Both the position numbers and the translations under genes were made by a program. The notes beneath the pieces were generated by a model, which made no database searches, was not told the DNA's origin, and saw nothing but the letters and a program-made list of their open reading frames with translations. Positions 1-11,900 of a stretch of 64,000 bases of DNA are shown in pieces (the first letter of the stretch is position 1; the number at the start of each line of letters is the position of its first letter). Origin of the DNA: Setaria digitata (taxonomy: Eukaryota; Nematoda; Chromadorea; Rhabditida; Setariidae); the NCBI GenBank assembly GCA_003640385.1, contig RCAB01000100.1:1-64000 (forward strand), read 5' to 3'.

Positions 1-510
1 TGTTGCTAAATGATGATCCCCAACTCGATAAAATCTCTTTGAAGAAAGACTGACTGAAAGCTAACCACTGTGACCATAAAATGAAATTATCCTTATGCAG
101 ATCCACGAGAAGACGGAAAGTTGGTAAGATTGAACTTCATTTCGTAATGGATCTTTCTGCCAGCAACATTCTTTCAGCAAATTTAAAACAACTAACTCCA
201 CAAATAATGAGTTTTAGAAAAAATATCGCGCAAATTTTGTTTACTGGCTCTCACTTGCCAAAATTTAGAGAGATGGAAAGAACATGGAGAGACTAATTCC
301 TTAAAAAAGTGAATCATTTTGTGCTATTGAGATTTTAACAGAAATTTCAGTAAAACTTTTACCAAGGCATTACTCGCTTAGCTGTCATGTACATCCTCGC
401 GTAAGGGAGATCGACGGAATGTAAGACAAACTCGAGAATTAAAACTGTAAAGTTTCCCGCATTTTAACTTTCCAGAAATCCAAATCAAAAATGAAGCAGA
501 GAAATTCAGA
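1..510. other. No gene recognised; probably FMO intron 1
   Basis: AT-rich sequence left of the FMO first exon. The short open frames here resemble no family I know, and none continues the FMO protein. A minus-strand stretch around 363-450 is open after a TTTACAG acceptor, but its translation does not match the next expected FMO segment. Confidence 0.4.
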
Positions 511-519
511 TCAACTAAC

Positions 520-657
520 AGTTAATTCAGGTCGGTAGTTCCACAAGCCCCCAATATCGCTTGTGCGCTCGTAGCCTATCACATCTAAGCCAACTGCACG
601 ACATTCCTTGATGGCTGGTAGACCGCTCGCCCCTGCACCTATCACACAAACTCTCAT
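520..657 (-). CDS. Flavin-containing monooxygenase, first coding exon (partial)
   Basis: This exon encodes the first 46 residues of an FMO, a NADPH- and FAD-dependent enzyme that oxygenates nucleophilic N and S atoms, usually at the ER membrane. From the ATG at 657 the peptide shows the FAD-binding Rossmann start: V-C-V-I-G-A-G-A-S-G with the GxGxxG motif at residues 7-12, followed by the family signature G-G-L-W at about 37-40. The exon ends in phase 0 at a GTTAGT donor (519-514). I find no convincing second exon at 1-510, so the rest of the gene should lie left of the window, which makes this intron longer than 500 bases. The reading frame is open upstream of the ATG, but the Rossmann fold begins right at this methionine, so I prefer this start. 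Which FMO paralogue it is cannot be told from one exon. Confidence 0.85.
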
Positions 658-1546
658 TGCACAGACAGACCAACTACACAGCCAAAAGAATCCAATACAA
701 TTGTCCTGGTTTTCCTTGCTGAATAAAATCTGACAATTTGGGACAAATGTCATTCCCCCTTTCCGCCTTCCTTTCTAATCTGTTCAATTGGTTCTTGAGA
801 TTTACAATAAAGGTTATACGCCATGTACTAATCTGCGAAGGGATGCACTCATGAGCAATATGAGGTTTTACAGTCGTATAAATTCTATAACAGTGGAAAC
901 TATGTCTTAAAAACCTTCATAATTTTGCTCTTTTCATTCTTTTCAGATTTGGAAAATTTCCTCGGTTTTTGGATTAACTTGCCGATTTTTCACGATAAGC
1001 GCTAGGGGAGGAACCTCAGGATAAAGGAGCAATTCTACCATTTCAAATCACTCTGAAAACAATTAACATAGAGAACCGACCCGAAAGCGAATGAACACCT
1101 TTTTCGAAAAATTTTCTAGGCAGGAGGAATCAACACCACACCAGAAATATTTCTGATCGCAGTGAACTGACATGAACACCCAAAAAAAGCCTCTTCAGCA
1201 AGATTATGTGAATTTGAAGTTTTACAAGACTTTACATAAAATTTATTCTTTTTTTAAAAAAAAAGCACATATCTAAAATATAACTTCAACAGTAACCCTA
1301 TGCATTTGAATAAAAAAGGAAAATTTTACAGTGACTTTTAAAACACCAGGAGTGTGTAAGTTTTAACAAAATTTCTGAAATTTAAAAAACCGCTGTCGAC
1401 TTCTAATGCAGCAAAAATTAATGGCTAAAGAAATATAAGATAGACAATCAAAAGAAAAAATTAAAAAGTTAGTCGGGTTTGATGAAAAATAAAAAACCGA
1501 CTTCAAAAGCAACATAGAAAAAAAACGTAAATCTTCTATGCGATCT
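658..1546. other. Intergenic: FMO upstream region and CNPPD1 3' flank
   Basis: It separates the FMO start from the CNPPD1 stop, both on the minus strand. It is AT-rich with A and T runs near 1250 and 1510. I see no conserved coding segment, RNA gene or repeat. Confidence 0.4.
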
Positions 1547-3787
1547 TTATACCAACGAAACATCGTCCCAAAAAGCAGTCCGACTGAATGATATATTGTA
1601 TTTAGAAGGGATGTTCACAATTAATAAGGATTGAAAAATAAGATCATCCGTTGCGCACCATTTATAAGAATTTTCATGCAACAACGAAAATGCTTTTAGC
1701 ATTTGCGTCGTGCTGCCAGCAGTAGAGATGGTAGATAGCATATATTTGTCATTGTCTACCAAATCACCTAAAATTGCCTTGCATTCCTTCTTATGAAATA
1801 TACCAAACTACGGTGCAGTGTCTAACTGTTCTTTCCTCAAATTTTAGTATCTCATACGAACGCAAATAAACTTGGGAATAAACAATTCATTAAAAGAAAT
1901 GTTCATAGTATTTGAAAAAGAATTAAGGAATTTCCACTGAGATATATGATATTAACATAAAATTCAGCATTGAGGAAACACAAGAATCAATAAACTCACG
2001 TTGCAAACTTGCTGAGATTGTGACATGCGTAAATGCAACGACTGAAACAAATGCAGCTGAATATATTATAGTAAATGCAGCAAGCGATATAATTAATGGT
2101 TTAACATAATCAGATAAGAGATTAATCCTCGAGTTAAGAATGGCCACTTCATTATAGGTTAAAAATCCGCGTCTGCAGAAATTATTCTTCGCTACCCATA
2201 TCTCTGCTTCTTCCAATATATGCATAAATTCCACATTACTCACACTGATATTCCATCTCTGAAAAGTGATAGGCCAAATCTCACAAAATTTCAATAAAAT
2301 CAGAATTACAACTAGTACGGATGTTCTGCAAAAAATAATTTTACGATATTCGAAGTATAACAGCTGCTTTTTTTTTCAATTCAGAAACGTGTTTTATCAG
2401 GTTTAAAAACAGAAATTTGGAAAAATTGTAGAAATTTCTGCCACATATGAAAAATACCAGAGAATTTCAATTATGACACAGGAATAAAACTAAAGATGAA
2501 ACAATACTTCAATATTTCAGAAATCCTCAAACGAAAAAAAAATAGAAAAACACACTAAAGCATCTAGTAGAGTTAATTCCATTTCATTGACCCGTCTTAA
2601 AGAGGTACTTGCTGAGGCAGCCCATTCGTCATTGTAAATGAATTCTCGTTGTCCAACATCCTGAAAGTCTTACTTGTAATAAGATAGAAAAGTAATGTGA
2701 TAAATTTATGTGGGCCAAAAGTTTACTTCTCTAAGTAAAAAAAAGCAAATGTACCAAGCAACACTAAAATAAGTGTGGAACATAAAAATGCATATATAGA
2801 ACAAAAATGAATGATTTCAACATATGAAAAGAGAATAAAGACTTATAAATTAAAAAAAAACCTACATGGAGATATTTGCCCGCAATTACTAGGGCTGCAA
2901 GATACAATTCGCTTGGATCAGAAGCTTCGAAGCAAGTTTTGTCACTGGTTCTTAAGCGATCAAGATAAACCATTGCTACTAAAAATGTACATGCATCCAC
3001 GCAACCATTACTGCAGATAAACCTTCATAAATTTCAAAAAAAAAAAGCAAAAAAATAAACTTTTACAAATAAAAATAAAATATACCATTTATGGTAGAGG
3101 GAAAGATTTTGATAATTGTGCAAAAACACTGTTAAAACTAGCTTTTTCTCTTACATTTTTCAATCCTCTGTTTTTTACGATAACATGAAAAGTCAAATAT
3201 TTTGAAATTTGTCTTCATCTTAGATAAGAAAGTAATATGAAGTTCAATCCCCCAAAAATCCATCAATACTGATGATTAAACATCATCCTGGGAAATTTTC
3301 GCTTTTGTGGCATTTTTGGCAAATTCCAATTTTACAGTCATTTGTTCTGACATTTTGAATGTAATTTATAATTAATCTTTACCGTGCTAAGGAGGTGGCC
3401 AAATCCATGCTCATATAATCATATGGGCAATGCTTATCAAAATAATTCATTGCAAGCTCTGAAACATTTAGCGAAAGTATCACTAAACAACACCATATAT
3501 TTAATCACCCAAAGCAAATGACATTGCAACTATCGAGGAAGTTAACTTGATACAAAATGCTCATTAACATTCTTTCTTCCTCACGCAATGAAGGTAATGT
3601 GCAAGGATCAAAGAGAACTATCAGTAAAAAGGTGTATAAATATTTTCTTCAAATATATGAAAGTGTCACTTTGAATGTGCCTACCGGAAAGCGGAAACGG
3701 CAAAGACTTCATCCGACGGTTACCGTAACAAAGTGATCTTCTCAAACGTTGTTGTAAATGCTTAAATGAAGGCGACACTGGTGACAT
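1547..3787 (-). CDS. CNPPD1-like cyclin-fold membrane protein
   Basis: Six minus-strand exons (3787-3685, 3459-3384, 3010-2866, 2660-2556, 2258-2000, 1767-1547) join in frame to 302 residues. The order matches vertebrate CNPPD1 (cyclin Pas1/PHO80 domain-containing 1): a basic L-x-R-R-x-L-x-Y-G start, a cyclin-box helix (A-M-V-Y-L-D-R-L-R), A-x-K-Y-L, and a Y-N-D-E-W stretch where the human protein has F-N-D-E-W. A hydrophobic segment at about residues 196-218 fits the single membrane span of the family. The proline-rich tail of the human protein is missing, so this one is about 100 residues shorter. The ATG at 3787 is the first in frame after an upstream stop. The family's role is poorly known; a Pho80-like CDK partner activity is only suggested by fold. 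It is head-to-head with the nuclear-protein gene, 2.3 kb apart. Confidence 0.9.
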
Positions 3788-6109
3788 TTCCAATTCACGA
3801 TACAAAATAACCGACAAGAAGATCAGTCAGGAAGTCGTTTATCCGACTCAATAAAAACGCGGTCCCGTGAAAAAGCATATTGCTTTTGTGCTACAATTGT
3901 TGGAAGGTAACGGTTTTCAGATTAGCGCTTTTTTTATTACTAGTTTTGGAATGGTTTGCGAGCGTGTGCAATGCGGCCAGAGTATCGTTTTGGAATAGTA
4001 CGTTTGGGAGGTGTGGTAGATGAGCTGATAAGCAGTTACTAAAGGCCAACTGGGGGAGGGGGTGTTCGCGGGTGGGGTCGGGGTCTCATTGGTCATTTCC
4101 GCGGTCCCACTGGTCATTCCCGGGGTCCCATCTGTTGCACCGGGTCTTTGCGGTGCACTGAGGTGGAAAGTCCAGGGTAGAGTAGCTTGTCGAGTTAATT
4201 CTTCCTCACTCTTTTCGCTGTTTCATTGATCATCCAAGTAAGCATATTGTTTCTCCGATACGCAGGAACCAGTCCACTTGCCTCGCCTCGTTGCACTTAA
4301 CCTTTGACCTTCAAGTGACAAATTTCTTGTGCTCTTATGAATGTATGGTCGCTCCCTTCATAGCAGCACTAGAATAAGTGAGATATGATGCGGATTTCAA
4401 AAAGGATATGGTTGTTAATTCGTTAAGTTGAAAGAGAAGGATATGAATTAAGGAAGGGAATGAGCAGACATTGTTACATTTATGCTAAACTTTTTTAATC
4501 CATCCTTGATAAGTGCCAGTTTTGGATAGAAATAACTTAAGAAAGTCTCTTATTTTCATTCCTTTCGTCTGTTTCTTGACGTTGTTTTCACAATTCGTTC
4601 TGTCTTCCCATTGCCTTGTGGCTTATTTGCACAATTGTTGACAGCAAATTTGCACTTTCCACTAATGTGTACGGGATCTTTTGATGTTGAGAGTCCCATT
4701 GAACCTAATGTTTTTTAAAAATAGTAACAAGACTGTGCGTTGAGCAGATTTCTCACTCACCTTTTTTTTTGCACCCTCTCGAATCCTTGCGTACTACTTC
4801 CTTCCACTGACTGACCTTTCACCTGTTTGTTTCATGTTGATCTTCACTCTCTGCACATCCTTCATCTTCCTTCATTCAGAATATTTTCATTCTAGTGGTG
4901 AAATTTCACCATCGATATTTGAGTGCTTAAACCAGAAAATGTTTCAAACGAAGTCCTGTCAGAATTATCTATGAACTATTTATTATGAATAAATGTTTGT
5001 TAACTATTTCCTTTGATATTGTGTGCTTTTTATTCGAACAAACATTTTTGGATTGCGTCATCAGTTGATCCTTGCTGCTCATACTTTTTTTATCCTTTTT
5101 GATTTGAAAGTTTCTGCTTTTTTTCTAATGCAATAATCAGTAGTCTGAAAAGAGAGTAGTAGTAGTTGTGAGTGCTTCCTTAAACGTTAGCTTTCCGTGT
5201 TCAGATATCCTGTAAATCATTATTTTCTTCAGTGTATTATGATTGTTTGCTTTCGGACGGCACTTTTTTCGTAGCTGTTGAAATTCTTGATAATCGCGAT
5301 CATTATTGTTTTATTTATTAGTGCTGGTGGGATCTCTTTCTTATCGTACTAGTATTTTCATAAACACACTGTTTTAGATTTTGCGTGAGATTTCATAAGT
5401 AACGAAAAGGTGTCCCATTATTGGTTTTTGTTTGTTGTTAGTTGCATAGAATCAGAAGCGTTCATGCTGACCGGCGACTTTTTTTACGCTTATGTTCAGG
5501 AGCATAAATTATTTTTGCACTTTCCACCGTGATGCATGTAAGTGAATCTTGATAGGTTTAGCGTTCATTTACATCAGGGTTTTGCTACATTCAGGAATTC
5601 CTGATTTTCCTAGATATTTATTCCTTGTGATTTGTTAAAATGTTTTACTGTCACGAGTTGAGCATTATTATTTTATATCTGAAACAATACTGAGCAACTG
5701 GTCATCATAAGCTGCCGTAGTATGGCTTACTAAAGAGAGGGTGGCGTGTTGTTCGCTTAATGACAATAGCTATTATTCGCATTTTTTTCTGTACTTAATG
5801 TCTGTTGTATTTGCACAAGTGTCGCATATCATGCATCTGATTATTTTTTTCTAGTTTGTTTGGTATTTGCAATTACTTTCTTTGTAAAGTATTTATCTAG
5901 AGCACGAAGAAATTCTTTTGTTGAATGGCTAAAATTTAAGTGATTTAATTTGAATCTTCCAGTTTAGTCATGACTTGATTTATACTCGATAAGAGACATG
6001 AAAAGACAGCGTAACACTTTTTGAGGTGCTTTTATTTAGCCGAAAGGAGTTTTAGTAACATCGAGTGGAGTTGGTCCGAATAAAGGAACGGTTGTGATTG
6101 TAAAGTTCA
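3788..6109. other. Divergent intergenic region between CNPPD1 and the nuclear-protein gene
   Basis: About 2.3 kb shared upstream sequence of two divergent genes. It contains a locally GC-rich patch at about 4030-4160 that includes a 21-bp tandem repeat (listed separately). The rest is T-rich on the plus strand. No coding segment or RNA gene was recognised; promoter content is inferred from position only. Confidence 0.4.
4079..4133. repeat. 21-bp imperfect tandem repeat, about 2.6 copies
   Basis: Units start at 4079, 4100 and 4121 with the core C-G-G/C-G-G-T-C-Y-C-A-Y-T-G-G-T-C-A-T-T-Y-C. The first two are full 21-mers and the third stops after 13 bases. The block sits in a small GC-rich patch that stands out from the AT-rich surroundings, about 0.3 kb upstream of the CNPPD1 start codon. 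Confidence 0.8.
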
Positions 6110-8904
6110 ATGTCTTCAATGGACGCCGAACCATCGGAAGGTTTCCCGGGAAATAGTGACAAATCACTGGATCATTCGCATAGTGACACAGAAGCTGTCG
6201 GCTTTTCACATGGTACTTATATGAATTTGTGTGTAACTTTTCGTATTTTCTTGAAAATCACCGAGTCGTGAAATAAATGAGATAGAATTACAATATATTC
6301 TCGATTTTTAGGAAATGCAGCAGTGGCTGATACAGTTACAAATGGTGAGAAAGCCATGGAGCAAAAACAGAAAGGAGGATGTGGGCAGATTTTGAATAGC
6401 GAACATGGTGATAGTATGCATGCCATTTCTGAGGTTAATGAGAGTTTATACATCTTACCCAAATTTTTTGTAATAGTTCTTACAAAAGATATTTGGAGCT
6501 AGTATATAATAGAGTATGATTAATGGTTCGTTTTCATTTAATTTGGTTTCTGCGAATGATTGAAAGTCGTGGAGAAAATTTAAGGCGTATTCTACTGAAA
6601 AATCAAAAAATTTAGTTAGTTTTTGAGGATTTCGTGTAACTCTTCAGAAGCATCATCTCTTCAATTTATCGAACTTAAGAGTGAAATACATCGCAGTGTC
6701 GAATAGAATGATTTCATAACGTGATATAAATTGTTTTGAGTTGTATAGTGAGTTATGCTTAATTAGGTATGAATTTTGAAAATGCTTGGGCATTTAAGCG
6801 TAAAATTACATTTTCCTTAAAAATTCATTTTAGATGAAAGAAGGATCAAGCGAAAACACTAGTGAAGCAGTTGAATCGGAAAAGCATGATAGTGTTGCAG
6901 CTTCTGCGGGCTCATCTCCTCCACCAGTAAGTTAAAGCTCTAGACCAGTGTGTACGAACGTTGACACTTATTTTCCGTATATTTTTCCAATAGCTTAAGA
7001 TGTCCAATAGGTATGAGAAACCTCACAAAACGACAAGGAATCGTTCTCTGCATAGTTATTCTCTTTCTATTATTTTATGAATATACCTTGTGAAATATAC
7101 CTAATCTTGTGAAATTTCTAAATCCTTGTCATCCTTGACGAAGTAATCATTTTGATCGACAGAAACAGAACAGAACAAAAAACTATCATTTTTTATAGAG
7201 CAGTGCTGCTCCAGACGAACTGCATATGGACACAGATACGAAAAGTAATTCAGAAGAAGGTGATAATAAAGAACCGAGCGAGGTCAAGGATGATTCCAGT
7301 AAAGAAGTCGGTAATTCGAAGGTGGATGGTGATGATGATGATGACAAGACTGATACTGAGGAAGGAGAAGGTGAAACTGATAAAAAGGAAAAAATGGAAG
7401 ATGAAGATGCTTCAGACAAAACAGAAGACAAGACAACTGATGTCAGTGATAAAAAAGAAGAAGTAAGTAATTGTATACCAAAGATTACTAATTCTTTTGC
7501 AGTGGACTATGTGCTCAACGCTCTATAGTGAAGAAACTTTCTTCCCTATAAACAATATTCTTCTTTCACCGTCAGAAAATTGCAAGTTTTAGGGAAGTGG
7601 GAAACGTGTCTTGCCAAAGTGGATGGTCCAAGACGCAGATGCACCTCCAAGCCCTAAAGAAGAAACGGATGAAAAAGATGCTGCTGCAACTGTTATCGAA
7701 AATGAACCAGCTAGTGGTGCGCGAGGGCGTGGTCGTGGCAGGAGAGGGCGTGATACAGCACGAGTAGTAGCTAAACCTCATAATGTATGTTACAACTTAT
7801 TGGTTAAAAGTATGAAGTTCGTCAGCTGATTAGCAATTTGAGGTGCAGTATGTGGCAGTTTTAATCATGCGAGGATTTTTTTTTTTTAATTAGATGAACG
7901 ACTTAATATAAGTTTGAATGTTTCGTTGCATTATGTTTGACCAGTAGTAGCATTCAAACAGCTTTGTTACGAATCATTTTGTGCCTAATTGTGTTCCAGT
8001 AAAAACGTTATGTGATTTAGGAAGCTGCTGGCGAACAACCAGAGTCGTTGGCATCTGGTCGCCCTCGTCGTTCGACACGGTCAAACGTAGATTACGCTCA
8101 TCCAGATGTAGCAACTGTAGTTGCTGAACAAGAAGACTTGGAAAATGAGGTAAGTCGCAGATTTACATAACTCTCTCTTCAGTGCTAAAGTCTTTACTTT
8201 TTGGAAAGATATGACTTTAGAAGTTTATATATGTGGAGTTATCCAAAGGTTTTTTGCTGATTACAAGACGAATGCATGGATCGGGAGTTCAAGATGAGTT
8301 CGAGAAAGGAGCTTGATTCTTTAATTAATGCGTTCAAAACTGGCATGGTGCAAATCTGTTGCAATTTCAGCTTCAGCAAAAAGTTAGTCGAAGTCGTGGC
8401 AGGGGTCGTGGTCGAGGTCGAGGGGGACGTTCTGGTGGACGTAAACGAACAGCAGTTGACAGCGACGAGGGAGAAGATAGCGATTCTGAATACGGGAGCC
8501 ATAAAAAGCGAAAGCGTGCAGGAAGTAGTGGTTCGAGGGGCCGAGGACGAGGTCGAGGTCGTGGAAGGCCAACTCGAAGTTTGGGTTTGGTCTTTATTTT
8601 ATTTGAAAGAAGCTTTTTCACAACTTTGATAACCAGTTTTCATGAAATGTTTCTGTAATAACAGAGACGTTCTTTTCATTGATGAATCTTTTCAGGAAAA
8701 AAGAGTAATAAAGAGGAAAGCGATGATGACGACGAAGAGATGGATTTGTCGGACAATGATGCCGGTGGTTCGACTGGATCTGGTGAAGAATCTTACAAAC
8801 CTGCTCCTTCGAAACGACGCGCTACCGCTTATGCTGCCGAAACTCATTCACCCAAAACACCACTTAAAAAGCGTGGTCGTGCTCCAGTAGCTAAAACCCA
8901 CTAA
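6110..8904 (+). CDS. Acidic RGG/AT-hook-rich nuclear protein with a candidate Ku-binding motif
   Basis: Eight plus-strand exons (6110-6212, 6312-6433, 6834-6926, 7199-7462, 7593-7784, 8021-8149, 8371-8584, 8696-8904) join in frame to 441 residues. I do not recognise the gene. The first half is acidic and Ser/Glu-rich with a run of five Asp. At about residues 197-205 lies K-R-V-L-P-K-W-M, which fits the Ku-binding motif (A-KBM) of APLF and CYREN: basic residues, hydrophobic residues, then P-x-W. After it come RG-rich blocks of AT-hook type (R-G-R-G-R, G-R-P-R-R, G-R-P-T-R), a basic K-K-R-K-R nuclear-localisation-like cluster, a second acidic run and a basic tail. A nuclear, DNA- or RNA-binding role is inferred from composition. 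Exon 7 has two possible acceptors six bases apart (8370 and 8376), both in frame. Confidence 0.8.
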
Positions 8905-11900
8905 ACAGTAATATTTTTATGCGTGTACTTTTTTAATAGTTATTACGCTTCTACCTTTAATGAAGTTCCATTTGTTAAAAAGAAATTGCAAATTTCTAGG
9001 AAGTTTCTATATGTTTTGATGAATTCAGGTGAGAAAAAGTTTGATTTTGGATTTTCATGCTGGGAAAGGGTTTTTAACAGGTAGTAGTATAAGTAAACAG
9101 GCTGGAAGTACTTCCAGAATTTCAGCTTGTTTGCTATGAAAATTTGAATAGAAAGCATGTTCTACTTTTTTGTCATATGTAAAATTAGCGTTGTGACTTG
9201 GCCGTCTTAAAAAATTATTTCATTCGTTACGACTTCATGCTTGCATCTGTTTCACCGTTACGTGGGTGGTAATAAGGGAAAGAAGAAAGAAAAATCCCAA
9301 TTATGTTCCAAAAATTCCTGTTATTTTTATACCCAAATGGCGCATTTCAGATGGGAACGAACACTATTTGATGAATGAAGAGAAGTTGATAAGTTAATTG
9401 CTATTATCATTTTATGTGGGACTGAATGACATTGTTGAACTTGTTACAGGTCAATTCTTTTGCAAGTGTTTTCGTTTTGTGTATAGGTTAATCATGAATT
9501 TTTATTCTTGTTTCCATTTCCCAATTGACTGAAGGACGCAAAGCATATCACGCCATGATTTCCGGTCATGTTTCGTAAAATGCACTCTTTAATTATATTG
9601 CTTCAGTCTCGCATTGAGGTGCTCTGCTTGCAGAATATAATTCCACTGCTACCTTCTTGAACAGAAATAACTATTAATATTAATTGATAGTCTTTGCCAG
9701 AATGTAGTTTTTTGTCGAATAATACTGCTTGCCTTCCCACACTGAGCAAAGTTTTGCGGAACGTGAGCACTTTTCCTTACTGTCTGATGAGATCAAACAG
9801 CACAGAAATAAAAGCAGTGCTTGCTGCGCTAGGATGATATGCGTTTTCTGCTATAGCGACAGCCTTGGGTCAATTATTGCTGTATCGAGTGATTTGGTAA
9901 TTTTTTCCACGATGTTCTAATTTAATGTTTTCCAGGTTTTTTGTCAGAAATCTGTGCTGAACTGAAAAATTTTATTGTTGAAGAGGGGGGAGGTCTCGAT
10001 GACATGCACACAGTGGTGTCTCTCTGACTCATTATAGTGAAGTATTATTGTGTCTTAAGTGTTTTGATTCTGAAATAGATTAATAATTGAGAATTGAATA
10101 CAGACATAACGTTCCTGTTTTCACTAGGTGGTTTAATGTTGGCATTGCAGAGCTATGAATTATTCTGATTTATAATGAGCTTTTAATGTAGTAGGACATG
10201 TGATATCGACATATGATTAATTTCAAGGCATACTAATACTAAATGAAGTAAATAATTATAGGAGACTTAACCTAGGAGGGGAAATTTGATTATCACTTTT
10301 TTCTTTTTAATTTCTTCACAGTGTTCATTGGAAAGAAAATCATGGCGTGTTAATGGGGAGGAAAAGGCCACACGTAGTGTTAGCTGGTCTTCTTTCTTAT
10401 GCACATGAAAAAATGCTGTATAGCAGTTGCCACACCTCCACATCGTCACCAGCAGAGTTCCTTCTTTTTTGAATTTTTATCTACCTCTGTGTGGAAAGCA
10501 GTTGTAATTTGAGTGATGTATGCATGTTTGTCTATCTTAATAATCTCTTCTCCTCTTCCTCTTTCTCTCTTTCCTTAGTTCACTTTTTTTAGACAACTCC
10601 CTCTTTTTTTTCCTCCACTTATCCATCCTATAGAGTATATGTCGTAGAATTTCCTTTTAAATATCCTCAAAAAAATTTTTGTTTTTACTGTATATAAAAT
10701 CATTTATAATTGTTTTGTTTCAGTGTTGTTTGGAACTAATTTTCGAAAATGTATTTTAAAGTTTCAGCTTCTCTTCTCCAGTTTTTATCCCGCTACTGCT
10801 TTCGTTGTTGGAATACATTTTTATAGGGAATATTTAATGGTCAGGAAAGGAATCAGTTTCAGCATTCGTTCTTACAATGCTCTGTCCGTTTTATTCCTTC
10901 ATTATTTGTGCATTTTCCACTTGGTTATGGTTACTAGAGCAATCTAAAATGTAGATCGTTTTCATTTTCCATTGGCAATTAGTTTTCGATTACAGGACAC
11001 TTTTTCAAGCCAGTTTTTACGCATTTTCTCCGTTCGTGATTATTTTATAAAAGCAAGGAAAAGTAATACAGCAGTGCATCGTCGTTCATTGTTTTGAACA
11101 AGCGTGGCTTATTTGGCGGCATATTTCTTTTTTTTTTTTTTTTTCGGATTACGGAGATCTTTTTTTAACACCAAAGCTGTTTTAGTATAGAATTTTATAT
11201 TTCAACTTATAATATGCAGGACTGGTGTTCGCTTCCGAAGTGATAGATTTTCCTTGAAATTTGTCATAAAAGTGAAGACTGCCGAAGCAGTATGGTCTAC
11301 TTCACTGGCCATTTTTCGCTCACTATTGCGCGAGTTCAACAAATTCATTACTCATGCGATGGTTATAAGAATAGAAGGCCAAGTGCAATATTGAGTTTGC
11401 TGCAGTTTCGTGATACATAGGTCTGATTATAGTCAGAACATGTCCTACTTAGATGAGGATGAAAGACTAAAATTTTTGGCAGCTAGCCGGAGAGAAGTAG
11501 GGACGAGGGTTTTTGTGGTGTTAGAAGTGATATAAAGAGCGCATTTGAATTAAATTTTCCTAACAGTAGGGGTATATTTTGTTAGAGCATTTGATTTAAA
11601 CTTCGAAGGGATAGATGATAATGATGGATTTTTCGTAGAACTTCGTTGATATCTTTTTTTTTTTTTCAAAATGTTCGATTCGTTTTGTGTGAATGTTGGA
11701 TTTTTTCTTTTACTTGCAAACTAGATATCGTTTTGTTAGAAGCGTTATGGGTGTGTTGCATGTCCAGAGGCCGTCTTAGTAATAAGAGTAATCACTAATT
11801 CGAATTAATACCTTCATTACGCTGCTGTATTTTTTCTGTTGTCTTTTTAAAAATCCTAGTATAATTTTTGGCATATATTGAACTCGAACTTACTTGACTT

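Noticed and set aside
3917..4117. Minus-strand Pro/Thr-rich frame upstream of CNPPD1
   Set aside because: It covers the GC-rich tandem repeat and its composition is explained by that repeat.
7186..7431. Minus-strand 81-codon Ser-rich frame
   Set aside because: It is the exact antisense of the acidic low-complexity exon 4 of the nuclear-protein gene; GAN-rich codons read backwards give serine.
8373..8621. Arg/Pro-rich minus-strand frames over the RGG exon
   Set aside because: Antisense shadow of the repetitive CGN/GGN codons of exon 7.
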